This document shows, piece by piece, positions 32,528 through 40,983 of a stretch of 64,000 nt of DNA. This DNA is from Palsa-504 sp963744575. GTDB lineage: Bacteria; Actinomycetota; Actinomycetes; Streptosporangiales; Streptosporangiaceae. Below the pieces are notes generated by a model, which saw nothing but the letters and a program-made list of their open reading frames with translations, ran no database searches and had not been told where the DNA came from. The position numbers were made by a program, and so were the translations under genes. Location: contig CAVUUF010000003.1 in the NCBI GenBank assembly GCA_963744575.1, positions 186,001 through 250,000 on the forward strand. The letters are read 5' to 3'. Within the stretch, counting starts at the first letter, position 1; the number at the start of each line of letters is the position of its first letter.

Positions 32528-33814
32528 ATGACCACGAATGACATGCTGCGCGTAACCGACTCACGCACCGGCCGCAGCTACGAACTCCCTATCGTCGACG
32601 GCGCTATCCGCGCGATTGACCTTCGGCAGATCAAGGCGTCCGATGATGACTTCGGGCTGCTCTCCTACGATCCGGCGTTCCAGAACACCGCCAGCTGTCG
32701 CAGCGCCATCACCTTCATCGACGGTGACAAAGGCATCCTGCGCTACCGCGGTTACCCGATCGAGGATCTCGCGAGCCACGCGTCCTTCCTGGACGTGGCG
32801 TGGCTGCTGCTGCGCGGCGAACTGCCCGACAAGGAAGGGTCGGCGGGGTGGGCCCACCAGATCTCCCACCACACCTACGTGCACGAGAACGTCAAGAAGT
32901 TCATCGACGGCTTCCACCACGACGCTCATCCGATGGGCATCCTGGTCAGCACGCTGGCCGCGCTGTCCACCTTCTACCCCGAGGCGAGCGCGGTCCACGA
33001 CCGGGCCAACCAGGACCAGCAGGTGGTGCGGCTCATCGCCAAGATGCCGACGCTCGCGGCCTTCGCCTACCGGCACGCCCGCGGGCTGCCGTACGCGTAC
33101 CCGGACGACGACCTGTCCTACGCCGGCAACTTCCTCAACATGATGGCGCGGATGACCGAGCCCAAGTACGACCCGGACCCAGTGCTCGAGCACGCCCTGG
33201 ACGTGCTGTTCATCCTGCACGCTGACCACGAGCAGAATTGCTCGACCAACGCGATGCGCAGCGTGGCCAGCTCCCAGGTCGACCCGTACTCGGCGGCCGC
33301 GGCGGCCGCGGCGGCGCTCTACGGCCCGCTGCACGGCGGCGCCAACGAGCAGGTGCTGAAGATGCTGCACCAGATCGGCTCGGTCGACAACGTGCCCGCC
33401 TACATCAACCGGGTCAAGAACGGCGAGCTGCGCCTGATGGGGTTCGGCCACCGGGTGTACAAGAACCATGACCCGCGGGCCACGATCATCAAGGGCGCCG
33501 CCGACCAGGTGTTCGAGGTGACCGGGCGCAACCCGCTGCTCGACATCGCGCTCGAGCTGGAGCGGATCGCGCTCGAGGACGACTACTTCGTCAGCCACAA
33601 GCTCTACCCGAACGTGGACTTCTACTCCGGCATCATCTACCAGGCGATGGGCTTCCCGGTGGCGATGTTCCCGGTGCTGTTCGCCATCGGCCGGATGCCC
33701 GGCTGGCTGGCCCACTGGCAGGAGGGCTCCAAGGACCCGGAGCAGAAGATCGCCCGGCCGCGGCAGATCTACGTCGGCGAGACAATGCGTCACCTGGACG
33801 GGGAGGACGCCTGA
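32528..33814 (+). CDS. gltA: Citrate synthase (hexameric type)
   Basis: A 428-residue type II citrate synthase, condensing oxaloacetate and acetyl-CoA. ILRYRGYPIEDLA is the N-terminal signature; catalytic residues are in FILHADHEQNCSTNAMR, GFGHRVYKNHDPRA and LYPNVDFYSGIIYQ. Length and N-terminal small domain fit the bacterial hexameric enzyme. An Ala run of nine residues (PYSAAAAAAAALYG) stands where most homologues have AVAAGVAAL, coded by a GCGGCC repeat. The ATG at 32528 follows a possible -10 TATGGT by 8 nt. Fumarylacetoacetase follows directly. Confidence 0.95.
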   Translation: MTTNDMLRVTDSRTGRSYELPIVDGAIRAIDLRQIKASDDDFGLLSYDPAFQNTASCRSAITFIDGDKGILRYRGYPIEDLASHASFLDVAWLLLRGELPDKEGSAGWAHQISHHTYVHENVKKFIDGFHHDAHPMGILVSTLAALSTFYPEASAVHDRANQDQQVVRLIAKMPTLAAFAYRHARGLPYAYPDDDLSYAGNFLNMMARMTEPKYDPDPVLEHALDVLFILHADHEQNCSTNAMRSVASSQVDPYSAAAAAAAALYGPLHGGANEQVLKMLHQIGSVDNVPAYINRVKNGELRLMGFGHRVYKNHDPRATIIKGAADQVFEVTGRNPLLDIALELERIALEDDYFVSHKLYPNVDFYSGIIYQAMGFPVAMFPVLFAIGRMPGWLAHWQEGSKDPEQKIARPRQIYVGETMRHLDGEDA

Positions 33815-33828
33815 TCACGTACCTGGAC

Positions 33829-34995
33829 GTGCCGCCGGAGTTCGGGGTGGCCAACCTGCCCTACGGCGTGTTCTCGGCCGATGGCGCGGCCAGGGTCGGG
33901 GTCCGGATCGGTGACTCGGTCCTGGACCTCGCTCAGGCACTCGGCGGGCAGGTGTTCAGCGAACCGTCGCTGAACGCCTTCATGGCGCAGGGCCGGGCCC
34001 GTTGGGACGATGTCCGGGCCCGGATCACCGAACTGCTCACCGACGAGCGGTACCGCGGCGCCGTCGAGTCCGCGCTGCGCCCGCTGTCCGCGGTCGAGCT
34101 GCGCCTGCCGTTCACGGCGGGGGACTACGTGGAATTCTTCGGCAACGAGTATCACGCGGCCAATGCCGGGCGGATATTCAGGCCAGGCAGCGACCCGCTC
34201 ACTCCCAACTGGAAGCACATGCCCATCGGCTATCACGGCCGGTCGGGCACCATCGTGCTGTCCGGCACGCCGGTCGCGCGCCCGCACGGCCAGCGTCCGC
34301 CCCGGCCGGGGGAGGAAGGCCCCACGTTCGGGCCGTCCCGGCGGCTCGACTTCGAGGCCGAGGTCGGCTTCGTGGTCGGCGCGGGCTCAGCCGGGCCGGT
34401 GAGGGTGAGCGAGTTCGCCGAGCACGTGTTCGGCGTGTTCCTGGTCAACGACTGGTCCTCCCGTGACCTGCAGACCTGGGAGTCCCGGCCGCTCGGCCCG
34501 TTCCTGGCCAAGTCGTTCGCCACCTCGATCTCGCCGTGGGTGGTGCCGCTCGAGGCGCTTGAGCACGCCCGGGTCAGCCCGCCGCCCCGAGATCCCGAAC
34601 TCCTGCCCTACCTGACCGACACCGGCAAGTGGGGCCTGGATCTCGCGCTCGAGGTCCGGCTCAACGGGCAGGTAGTGGCGCGACCGCCGTTCGCAGCCAC
34701 GTACTGGACGGCCGCGCAGATGCTGGCCCACATGACCGTGAACGGCGCCCCGGCCCGCACCGGCGACCTGTTCGCCTCGGGCACGGTCAGCGGCCCGCAA
34801 CGGGACCAGCGCGGCTGCCTGCTCGAGCTGAGCTGGGGCGGCGCCGAGCCGCTCACGCTGGCCGACGGGTCGGTACGCAGCTACCTGGCGGACGGCGACG
34901 AGGTCACGATCAGCGCCACCGCGCCCGGCGCCGACGGCAGCCGGATCGGCCTCGGCGAGGTCACCGGCCGGATCCAGCCGGCGGCTGATCCCTGA
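33829..34995 (+). CDS. fahA: Fumarylacetoacetase
   Basis: A 388-residue FAH, the last enzyme of tyrosine/homogentisate degradation (fumarylacetoacetate to fumarate and acetoacetate). Visible are NLPYGVFSADGAARVGVRIG, DYVEFFGNEYHAANAGRIF, WKHMPIGYHGRSGTIVLSG, RRLDFEAEVGFVVG, VFLVNDWSSRDLQTWESRPLG and TYWTAAQMLAHMTVNGAP. The GTG at 33829 is listed, but homologues begin with a few more residues (xxxLDVPP). A CTG at 33811, overlapping the gltA stop (CTGA) and 4 nt after GGGGAGG, would supply them. Translation is probably coupled to gltA, sending fumarate toward the same cycle. Confidence 0.93.
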   Translation: MPPEFGVANLPYGVFSADGAARVGVRIGDSVLDLAQALGGQVFSEPSLNAFMAQGRARWDDVRARITELLTDERYRGAVESALRPLSAVELRLPFTAGDYVEFFGNEYHAANAGRIFRPGSDPLTPNWKHMPIGYHGRSGTIVLSGTPVARPHGQRPPRPGEEGPTFGPSRRLDFEAEVGFVVGAGSAGPVRVSEFAEHVFGVFLVNDWSSRDLQTWESRPLGPFLAKSFATSISPWVVPLEALEHARVSPPPRDPELLPYLTDTGKWGLDLALEVRLNGQVVARPPFAATYWTAAQMLAHMTVNGAPARTGDLFASGTVSGPQRDQRGCLLELSWGGAEPLTLADGSVRSYLADGDEVTISATAPGADGSRIGLGEVTGRIQPAADP

Positions 34996-35031
34996 CCCGC
35001 GCCCTCGGTGAGCTCGCGATCAACAGCCCGC

Positions 35032-35187
35032 TCAGGCCAGTTCGATCCCGAAGTAGGCGCCCTGGTCGTCGTGCACGATCCGGGCCGAACCCGACCAGCC
35101 GGCGAAGCCCCCGGTGCCGGTGCCCGGCACGATGTGGCCGAACCAGGTGGCCGGGCCGGACTCGAGCCCGCCGTGCTGCACGGTCAC
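35032..35187 (-). pseudogene. C-terminal remnant of a DUF3224-like protein
   Basis: About 51 codons from a GTG at 35187 read VTVQHGGLESG, then GHIVPGTGTGGFAGWSGSAR and a short C-terminus. This matches the last beta strands of DUF3224/allene-oxide-cyclase-barrel-like proteins, which are normally about 130 residues. The N-terminal two-thirds are absent. It directly follows the SnoaL-like gene (17 nt), which may have come in by the same event. Confidence 0.45.
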
Positions 35188-35204
35188 CGCGCCCTCCCGC
35201 TGGT

Positions 35205-35576
35205 TTACCAGCGCTCGACCAGGTGCTCGCGGCCCGGCGGCGGTTCGTAGGGCTCCGGCCAGAAGTCCGTGACCCGGGAGATCAGCCCGTCGGCGAACTC
35301 GAAGAACGCCATGGCGTCGTCGGTGCGGTCGTCGATGCGCCACTCGAACCACACCACTGCGTGCTGCTCGTCGGCGATGATGACCTTGGGCCGCAGATGC
35401 CAGTCGCCGGGATACTCCTGGTTGAACCGCAGGTAGCGGTCGCGCCCGCGGATCCGCTCCCGGGACTGCGGGATCTCGTAGACCACGCCGGGATGCAGTA
35501 GCGCGGCCCAGGCATCCCAGTCGCGGGCCTCCAGGCTCGTGATGAAGCGCTCGACGACTTCGGAGTTGCCACTCAC
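35205..35576 (-). CDS. SnoaL-like NTF2-fold protein
   Basis: A 123-residue single-domain NTF2-like protein: VVERFITSLEARDWDAWAAL opens the cone-shaped fold, then RGRDRYLRFNQEYPGDWHLR and AVVWFEWRIDDRTDDAMAFF, and FADGLISRVTDFWPEPYEPP closes it. Relatives include polyketide cyclases and ketosteroid isomerases, but the family also has many binding-only members. The start is GTG 35576. The C-terminus ends cleanly at GREHLVERW. No polyketide genes are close, so the role is open. Confidence 0.82.
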   Translation of the reverse strand: MSGNSEVVERFITSLEARDWDAWAALLHPGVVYEIPQSRERIRGRDRYLRFNQEYPGDWHLRPKVIIADEQHAVVWFEWRIDDRTDDAMAFFEFADGLISRVTDFWPEPYEPPPGREHLVERW

Positions 35577-35612
35577 CCCAGCAACCTATCGCACGGTCAT
35601 GCCGGGACAGGG

Positions 35613-37535
35613 TTAGAGCTCGATGCGTGAGCCCATGATGACGGTGCGTTCGCGGGGAAGCCGGAAGTACTCGGCGGCGTCGGCGGTGATCCGTGACGTC
35701 GCGATGAACAGGCGCTTGCGCCAGCGGCTCATGCCCGGTGCGTGGCCTTGGACGAGCTCGATGCGCGACACGAAGTACGACAGCTTGTCGTCATCCGCCG
35801 GGCTTTCGATGCCGGCGTCGCGGATCAGCGCCATGAGGCCGGGGACGTTGGTGTGGTCCATGTAGCCGAAGCGGGCGGTGACGTAGGTGATCCGGTCGTC
35901 TGTGTACCCGAGGTCGTCGATCTGCAGCCGCTCCTCGGCGGGGACGTGGGGCGCGGGCGTCGTCTCGATCGAGAGGATGAGGACGTGCTCGTGGAGGATC
36001 TCGTTGTGTTCGACGTTGGCCCGCAGCGCCAGCGGGGCGGTGGCCTTGCCGCGGTTGAGGAAGACGGCGGTGCCCGGCACCCGGTGCAGCGGGGGCTTCA
36101 TCTCGTGCAGCTGCTGGATGAACTCCGGGAGCGGCCCTTCGGCGTGGACCCGCCGCACGGTGACGAGTTCGCGGCCTCGCTGCCAGGTGGTGAAGATGGT
36201 GAAGGCGATGAGGCCGATCAGCAGCGGAAGCCACGCTCCGTGGGTCAGCTTGGTCAGGTTGGCGGCGAAAAAGAGCAGGTCGATGGCGAGCAGGACGCCG
36301 CCGCCCGCCAGCACGATCCATAGCGGCGTGCGCCACTGGTGACGGGCGTAGTAGAAGAACAGCAGGGTGGTGATCGTGATCGTGCCGGTCACGGCCGTGC
36401 CGTAGGCGTACGCCAGCGCGGCCGAGCTCCGGAATGTGATCACGAGGGTCAGGACGGATACCAGCAGCAGCCAGTTGATCCACGGGACGTAGATCTGGCC
36501 CATCATCTGTTCCGAGGTGTACTGGATGCGCAGTCGCGGCAGGTAGCCGAGCTGCCCGGCCTGGTGCGCGACCGAGAAGGCGCCGCTGATGACCGCCTGC
36601 GAGGCGATGACGGTCGCCACGGTAGCCAGGAACACCAGCGGGAGCCTGGCCCACCCCGGGGCCAGCAGGAAGAAGGGGTTGCTGATGCTGGCCGGGTGAC
36701 CCAGGACCAGGGCACCCTGTCCCAGGTAGTTCAGGATGCAGGCGGGGAAGACGACCAGCAGCCAGGCGCGCCTGACCGGCGAGCGGCCGAAGTGCCCCAT
36801 GTCCGCGTACAGCGCCTCGGCGCCGGTGACGGCCAGGACGACAGCGGTCAGGGAGAAGAACGCGATGCCGAAGTGGCCGAAAAGGAACCCGATCGCGTAG
36901 CTGGGCGACAGCGCCTCCAGGATCACCGGGTGCGCGGCGATGCCCCGCACGCCGAGCACGCCGAGCACGGTGAACCAGACGCCCATGACCGGCCCGAACA
37001 TCCGCCCCACGGCGCCCGTGCCCAGCCGCTGAGCCAGGAACAGGATGATGATGATCGCCACCGTGATGGGGATGACCAGGCCGGACACTGACGGTGCCGC
37101 GATCTTGACGCCCTCGACCGCCGAAAGCACCGAAATGGCGGGCGTGATCATGCTGTCGCCGAAGAACAGCGAGGCCCCGAAGATCCCGAGCACCGACAGC
37201 ACAGCCTTGGCCCGGCGTCCCCCGGGCAGCGCCCGTCGGCGGATCAAGGCGATCAGCGCCATGATCCCGCCCTCGCCGTCGTTGTCGGCCCGCATCACGA
37301 GCGTGACGTACGTGACGGTGACGATGATCGTCACCGACCAGAAGATCAGCGAGACGACCCCGAAGATGCTGTCGTGCGACACCTTGACGGGGTGCGGATC
37401 GCTCGGATTGAAAAGCGTCTGGACGGTGTACAGGGGGCTCGTCCCGATGTCCCCGAAGACAACTCCGAGCGCGCCGATCGCGAGAGCCGCCTGGGCGCCG
37501 GTACGCCGGCCTGTGCTCACCGTGTCAGTGCTCAC
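35613..37535 (-). CDS. kup: KUP family potassium uptake transporter
   Basis: A 640-residue K+ importer. ALGVVFGDIGTSPLYTVQTL is the KUP signature; about 12 membrane segments follow (GIFGASLFFGDSMITPAISV, AEALYADMGHFGRSPVRRAW), and a cytosolic C-terminal domain from about residue 460. The N-terminus is set by GGGGAGG 8 nt before the GTG at 37535. A second in-frame GTG, 15 nt later, comes from a 15-nt direct repeat (GTGAGCACTGACACG and GTGAGCACAG...). Longer upstream reading lacks membrane or KUP similarity. It is divergent from a LacI regulator. Confidence 0.93.
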   Translation of the reverse strand: MSTDTVSTGRRTGAQAALAIGALGVVFGDIGTSPLYTVQTLFNPSDPHPVKVSHDSIFGVVSLIFWSVTIIVTVTYVTLVMRADNDGEGGIMALIALIRRRALPGGRRAKAVLSVLGIFGASLFFGDSMITPAISVLSAVEGVKIAAPSVSGLVIPITVAIIIILFLAQRLGTGAVGRMFGPVMGVWFTVLGVLGVRGIAAHPVILEALSPSYAIGFLFGHFGIAFFSLTAVVLAVTGAEALYADMGHFGRSPVRRAWLLVVFPACILNYLGQGALVLGHPASISNPFFLLAPGWARLPLVFLATVATVIASQAVISGAFSVAHQAGQLGYLPRLRIQYTSEQMMGQIYVPWINWLLLVSVLTLVITFRSSAALAYAYGTAVTGTITITTLLFFYYARHQWRTPLWIVLAGGGVLLAIDLLFFAANLTKLTHGAWLPLLIGLIAFTIFTTWQRGRELVTVRRVHAEGPLPEFIQQLHEMKPPLHRVPGTAVFLNRGKATAPLALRANVEHNEILHEHVLILSIETTPAPHVPAEERLQIDDLGYTDDRITYVTARFGYMDHTNVPGLMALIRDAGIESPADDDKLSYFVSRIELVQGHAPGMSRWRKRLFIATSRITADAAEYFRLPRERTVIMGSRIEL

Positions 37536-37681
37536 CGTGTCAGCCTCCCCGCCCCGGCGAACTTCCACGCGCCACCCTAACCAACGATCTCGTAACCGTC
37601 GGCCGACACCACCACCACGACGTCGGCCGCGGCGCGACCAGCCACGATGCCGCGTTGACACCGTCTCCCCCCGGCCGTATG

Positions 37682-37697
37682 GTTGGAGCGCTCCAAC
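37682..37697. promoter_or_regulatory. LacI-type operator upstream of the LacI gene
   Basis: GTTGGAGCGCTCCAAC is a perfect 16-bp palindrome with central GC, 19 nt upstream of the GTG of the LacI regulator. The core GGAGCGCTCC matches the symmetric operators of LacI-family proteins. Its place over the promoter region suggests autoregulation. It may also affect kup, which starts 146 nt away on the other strand. Confidence 0.7.
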
Positions 37698-37716
37698 AAT
37701 TTTCCGAGGAGGGCCC

Positions 37717-38754
37717 GTGGCCACCTCAGGGCGAACCGCCCGGAAGCCCACCCTGGAGACCGTCGCGGCCCGGGCCGGCGTGTCCAGGTCGCTGGTGTCG
37801 CTCGTGCTCCGCAACTCACCAAAGGTCAGCGCCACTAGCCGCGAGGCCGTCATGCGCGCCGTGGCCGAACTCGGCTACCGGCCCAACGCGGCCGCCCGGC
37901 TGCTTGCCGAGCGTCAGTCGCACACGATCGGGGTACTGCTGAACGACCTGCGCCAGCCCTGGTTCGCCGACATGCTCGACGGGCTGACGCCGGCGCTGCA
38001 CGCGGGCGGCAAGCACATCTTGCTGGGCGATGGCCGCATCGACCGGATGCTGGACGAGACCCTCACCTGGTCCTTCCTTGACCTCGGCGTCGACGGGCTG
38101 GTCCTGGCCGGTTCCATCCCCATGTCGCAGGCGATCATCGACGCGGCCAGCCAGATCCCGACCGTAGCCGTCGGCGGCCGCGGCCTTGACGCCGACCTCC
38201 CTTTCGTCGACATCCTCGCCAACGACAACCACCTCGGCGGGACGCTCGCGGTCCGGCACCTGATCGAACTCGGGCACACCCAGATCGCGCATATCCACGG
38301 CCTGCCCAGCGTGGCCGGCCGCCTGCGCATGCAGGGTTACGAAGACACGATGCGCGACGCCGGCCTCGGCGGGAACATCCGCATCGAGGCCGGGGACATG
38401 AGCGAAGAAGGCGGCTACCGCGCGGCGGTCCGCCTGCTGAGCGGCCCCGGCCGGCCGACCGCCGTCTTCGCGGCCAACGACCTGACCTGTGTCGGCGCCC
38501 TGTCCGCCGCCGCGGCCCTCGGCGTCCGGGTCCCCGGGGAGCTGTCCCTCGCCGGCTTCGACAACTCCGTCTTCGCCCGCCTGCGGGCGCTGTGGCTCAC
38601 CAGCGTCGACGCCACCGCGTTCGAAGTGGGTCAGCGGGCGGCCCGGATGCTCATGGCGCGCATCGCGCGCCCGGACACGCCCGGCGAAACCGTGCTGCTG
38701 CCGCCGCGGCTGGAGATACGAGGCTCGACCGGCCCCGCGCCGGGCGGGGATTGA
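37717..38754 (+). CDS. LacI family transcriptional regulator
   Basis: A 345-residue LacI protein of normal size. The HTH PTLETVAARAGVSRSLVSLV and hinge NAAARLLAERQSHTIGVLL are followed by a periplasmic-binding-type sensor with NDNHLGGTLAVRHLIELGHT, PTAVFAANDLTCVGALSAA and LSLAGFDNSVFARL. The GTG at 37717 is preceded by GAGGAGGG. The start lies just after a perfect 16-bp palindrome. Ligand unknown; the nearby moc-like dehydrogenase operon (39.6-41.6 kb) is a possible target, but no second copy of the palindrome was found there. Confidence 0.9.
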   Translation: MATSGRTARKPTLETVAARAGVSRSLVSLVLRNSPKVSATSREAVMRAVAELGYRPNAAARLLAERQSHTIGVLLNDLRQPWFADMLDGLTPALHAGGKHILLGDGRIDRMLDETLTWSFLDLGVDGLVLAGSIPMSQAIIDAASQIPTVAVGGRGLDADLPFVDILANDNHLGGTLAVRHLIELGHTQIAHIHGLPSVAGRLRMQGYEDTMRDAGLGGNIRIEAGDMSEEGGYRAAVRLLSGPGRPTAVFAANDLTCVGALSAAAALGVRVPGELSLAGFDNSVFARLRALWLTSVDATAFEVGQRAARMLMARIARPDTPGETVLLPPRLEIRGSTGPAPGGD

Positions 38755-38778
38755 CGATTCCGCCGGATAACGCCACCG

Positions 38779-39546
38779 TCAGGAACTGAGATCCCAGAGG
38801 AGCCGGTAGTACCGGGTCCGTTCGGGATCCGGCTCGACGCCGTAGGTATCGAGCAGCAGCGGCTCCCAGCCGGGACCATAGTTCCATTCGGCGCTCCAGG
38901 TGGCGACGGCGATATCGGCCCAGCGGTCCGCGACGCCGAGCAGGCCGAAGTCGACGTGCCCGGACCAGCGGCCATCCGGGTAGAGCAAGGTGTTCGGCGC
39001 GCAGGCGTCACCGTGGCACACCACCAGCCGGTCAACGGGCGGGGTATCGGCGGCCCGGCGGAGCACCTCGGCCACGCCGAGCCGCTGGTGGATCTCATGC
39101 CAGCAGCCCGTATCGAGGCGGCCCTCGGCGGCCTGGCGGCGTCCGTCGGCCAGCCGGTCCGCGGCGCTCCACGAGAACGGGCACGTCGCGACGGGCAGCG
39201 CTTCGTGCAGCGCGCGCAGTCCCGCGCCGATCGCCCGCACGGCGGTGGCCGGGGCGGCCTTCCACTTGCCGCTTGTCGCCCGGTCACCGGGCAGGGCTGC
39301 CGTGACGAGCCAGGTCCCGTCCGCGTCCGCTCCCTGCGCGAAGACCGCCGGCACCGGGTGGAAAGGCGCCGCCCAGGACAGCCGTTCGGCTTCCCGGGCC
39401 AGGTCGATCCGGCTGCTGGCGGGCGACCATTTGATGAAGCACCGTCTCGCGCCCCGGCCCGCCTCGTAGGTCAGCCCGTTCTCGGGGTTCTGCCAGACCA
39501 GCCGCAGTGCCCGGCCGTCCGCCGCCGCCCGGACCGCGGCCGGCAC
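38779..39546 (-). CDS. Aminoglycoside 3'-phosphotransferase-like kinase
   Basis: A 255-residue APH-fold kinase. The Brenner motif is RLVVCHGDACAPNTLLYPDG (catalytic Asp, then Asn) and the magnesium motif GHVDFGLLGVADRWADIAVA. The N-lobe has CFIKWSP with the ATP-binding Lys. Size and motifs fit APH(3')-type resistance enzymes, but chromosomal relatives in actinomycetes often phosphorylate other small molecules or the host's own aminoglycoside. The start is GTG 39546; only 19 nt separate it from the end of the Gfo/Idh gene on the same strand, so it may be read through from that operon. Confidence 0.85.
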   Translation of the reverse strand: MPAAVRAAADGRALRLVWQNPENGLTYEAGRGARRCFIKWSPASSRIDLAREAERLSWAAPFHPVPAVFAQGADADGTWLVTAALPGDRATSGKWKAAPATAVRAIGAGLRALHEALPVATCPFSWSAADRLADGRRQAAEGRLDTGCWHEIHQRLGVAEVLRRAADTPPVDRLVVCHGDACAPNTLLYPDGRWSGHVDFGLLGVADRWADIAVATWSAEWNYGPGWEPLLLDTYGVEPDPERTRYYRLLWDLSS

Positions 39547-39565
39547 CTCGGGGGTCTTGTCCTGC

Positions 39566-40561
39566 TCAGGAATCGACCCGCACCGCTCGCCCGGTCTTCA
39601 TGCTCTCCATGGCGGCATCCGCGAGGACCAGCGCCGCCCGGCCGTCGGCGAAGCCGGGGCTCGGGGTCAGCCCCTGCTCGATGCAGATGACCAGGTGATC
39701 GAGCTCGGCCCGGTAGGCGGGCGTGTAGCGGTCGAGGAAGAAGTTCAGGTACGGCGGGGCGGTCTCGGTGCCGGACGCGCTGGAGCGGCGCACGCTGGTG
39801 GCCGTCTGGTTGCCGGCGCTCAGCATCCCCTCCGCCCCGAACACCTCCAGCCGCTGGTCATACCCGAACACGCAGCGGCGGCTGTTGGTGATCTGGCCAA
39901 GCTCGCCTCCAGCTCCGCGCACCGACACGACCGCCGAGTCCACGTCGCCCGCCTCGGCGATGTACGGCTCGATCAGGTTCGCCCCGATGGCCTGGACCTC
40001 GACCACTTCGCCCAGGAAGAACCGGGCCATGTCGAAGTCGTGGATGGTCATGTCCCGGAACAGGCCGCCCGAGGACGCGATGTAGGCGGCCGGCGCAGGC
40101 GCCGGATCCCGGCTGGTGATGAGGAGTTGCTCCAGACGGCCGATCTCCCCGGTGGCGACCAGTTCCCGTACCCCGGCGAAGGTCGGGTCGAACCGGCGGT
40201 TGAAGCCGACCATGACGGTGGCGTTCAGGCCCTTGATATCCTCCCAGCAGGCGTCGACCCGCGCGAGGTCCAGGTCGATCGGCTTCTCGCAGAGCACCGC
40301 CTTGCCGGCCCGGGCGCACGCGGCCAGCAGGTCCACATGTGTCGGCGTCGGCGAGGCGATGATCACGGCGTCGATGCCCGGGTCGCCCAGGATCACCTCG
40401 GCGTCCCCGGTGGCCGTGGCGCCGTGGAGGGTAGCGACCTCGTGCGCCGCGACCTCGACCGGGTCGTGGACCACGGCTAGCTCCGTCCGCGGGTGCGCGG
40501 CCAGCGACGCGGCGTGAACCCGGCCGATCCTCCCGGCGCCGAACAGACCGAAACGCAACAT
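39566..40561 (-). CDS. Gfo/Idh/MocA family oxidoreductase (inositol 2-dehydrogenase-like)
   Basis: A 331-residue NAD-dependent sugar/cyclitol dehydrogenase. LRFGLFGAGRIGRVHAASLA is the Rossmann fold; VLCEKPIDLDLARVD holds the EKP motif, and GGLFRDMTIHDFDMARFFLG the substrate His and Asp. It resembles IolG and MocA, which oxidise myo-inositol or rhizopine. GAGGAGG lies in front of the ATG at 40561. It follows a Rieske ferredoxin and a desaturase fragment of MocE and MocD type on the same strand, the gene partners known from rhizopine catabolism. Confidence 0.87.
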   Translation of the reverse strand: MLRFGLFGAGRIGRVHAASLAAHPRTELAVVHDPVEVAAHEVATLHGATATGDAEVILGDPGIDAVIIASPTPTHVDLLAACARAGKAVLCEKPIDLDLARVDACWEDIKGLNATVMVGFNRRFDPTFAGVRELVATGEIGRLEQLLITSRDPAPAPAAYIASSGGLFRDMTIHDFDMARFFLGEVVEVQAIGANLIEPYIAEAGDVDSAVVSVRGAGGELGQITNSRRCVFGYDQRLEVFGAEGMLSAGNQTATSVRRSSASGTETAPPYLNFFLDRYTPAYRAELDHLVICIEQGLTPSPGFADGRAALVLADAAMESMKTGRAVRVDS

Positions 40562-40655
40562 ACAGGCCTCCTCATGTTTGCCTACCGGGATGCTAGTGGT
40601 CCCTAGCTGGTCACGGGCGAGCGCACGGCGGACTTCAGCGCGACGGTCGGCTCGG

Positions 40656-40973
40656 TCATCGGCTGACCTCGATATAGACCGTGCCGTCGATGACCTTGGT
40701 GGGGTAGGTGCGCACGTCGACCAGCACCGGCGCGCCGAGCGCCTTGCCGCTGGTGTAGTCGAACCGCCCGTTGTGCTTGGGGCATTCGATGACGCCGCCC
40801 ATGACCAGGCCGTCGCACAACAGGGTCTTCTCGTGGGTACAGTGGCCGTCGGTGGCGTAGAACGTGTCATCCGGCGAGCGGTAGATCGCGTAGTCGCGGC
40901 CGGCGCGGGTGAACGGGATGACGTCCTCGGGGTCGATGTCGTCCGCCTCGCAGGCAGCGATCCACTGGGACAC
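40656..40973 (-). CDS. Rieske-type 2Fe-2S ferredoxin (MocE-like)
   Basis: A 105-residue Rieske ferredoxin. Cluster ligands are in DGHCTHEKTLL (Cys, His) and IECPKHNGRFDY (Cys, His), at the usual spacing of 17 residues. Such proteins carry electrons to a non-heme oxygenase or desaturase. AAGGAGA precedes the GTG at 40973. It lies 10 nt after the desaturase-like gene and 94 nt before the dehydrogenase gene. With the desaturase truncated, its electron acceptor may be missing. Confidence 0.9.
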   Translation of the reverse strand: MSQWIAACEADDIDPEDVIPFTRAGRDYAIYRSPDDTFYATDGHCTHEKTLLCDGLVMGGVIECPKHNGRFDYTSGKALGAPVLVDVRTYPTKVIDGTVYIEVSR

Positions 40974-40983
40974 GGGTGTCTCC

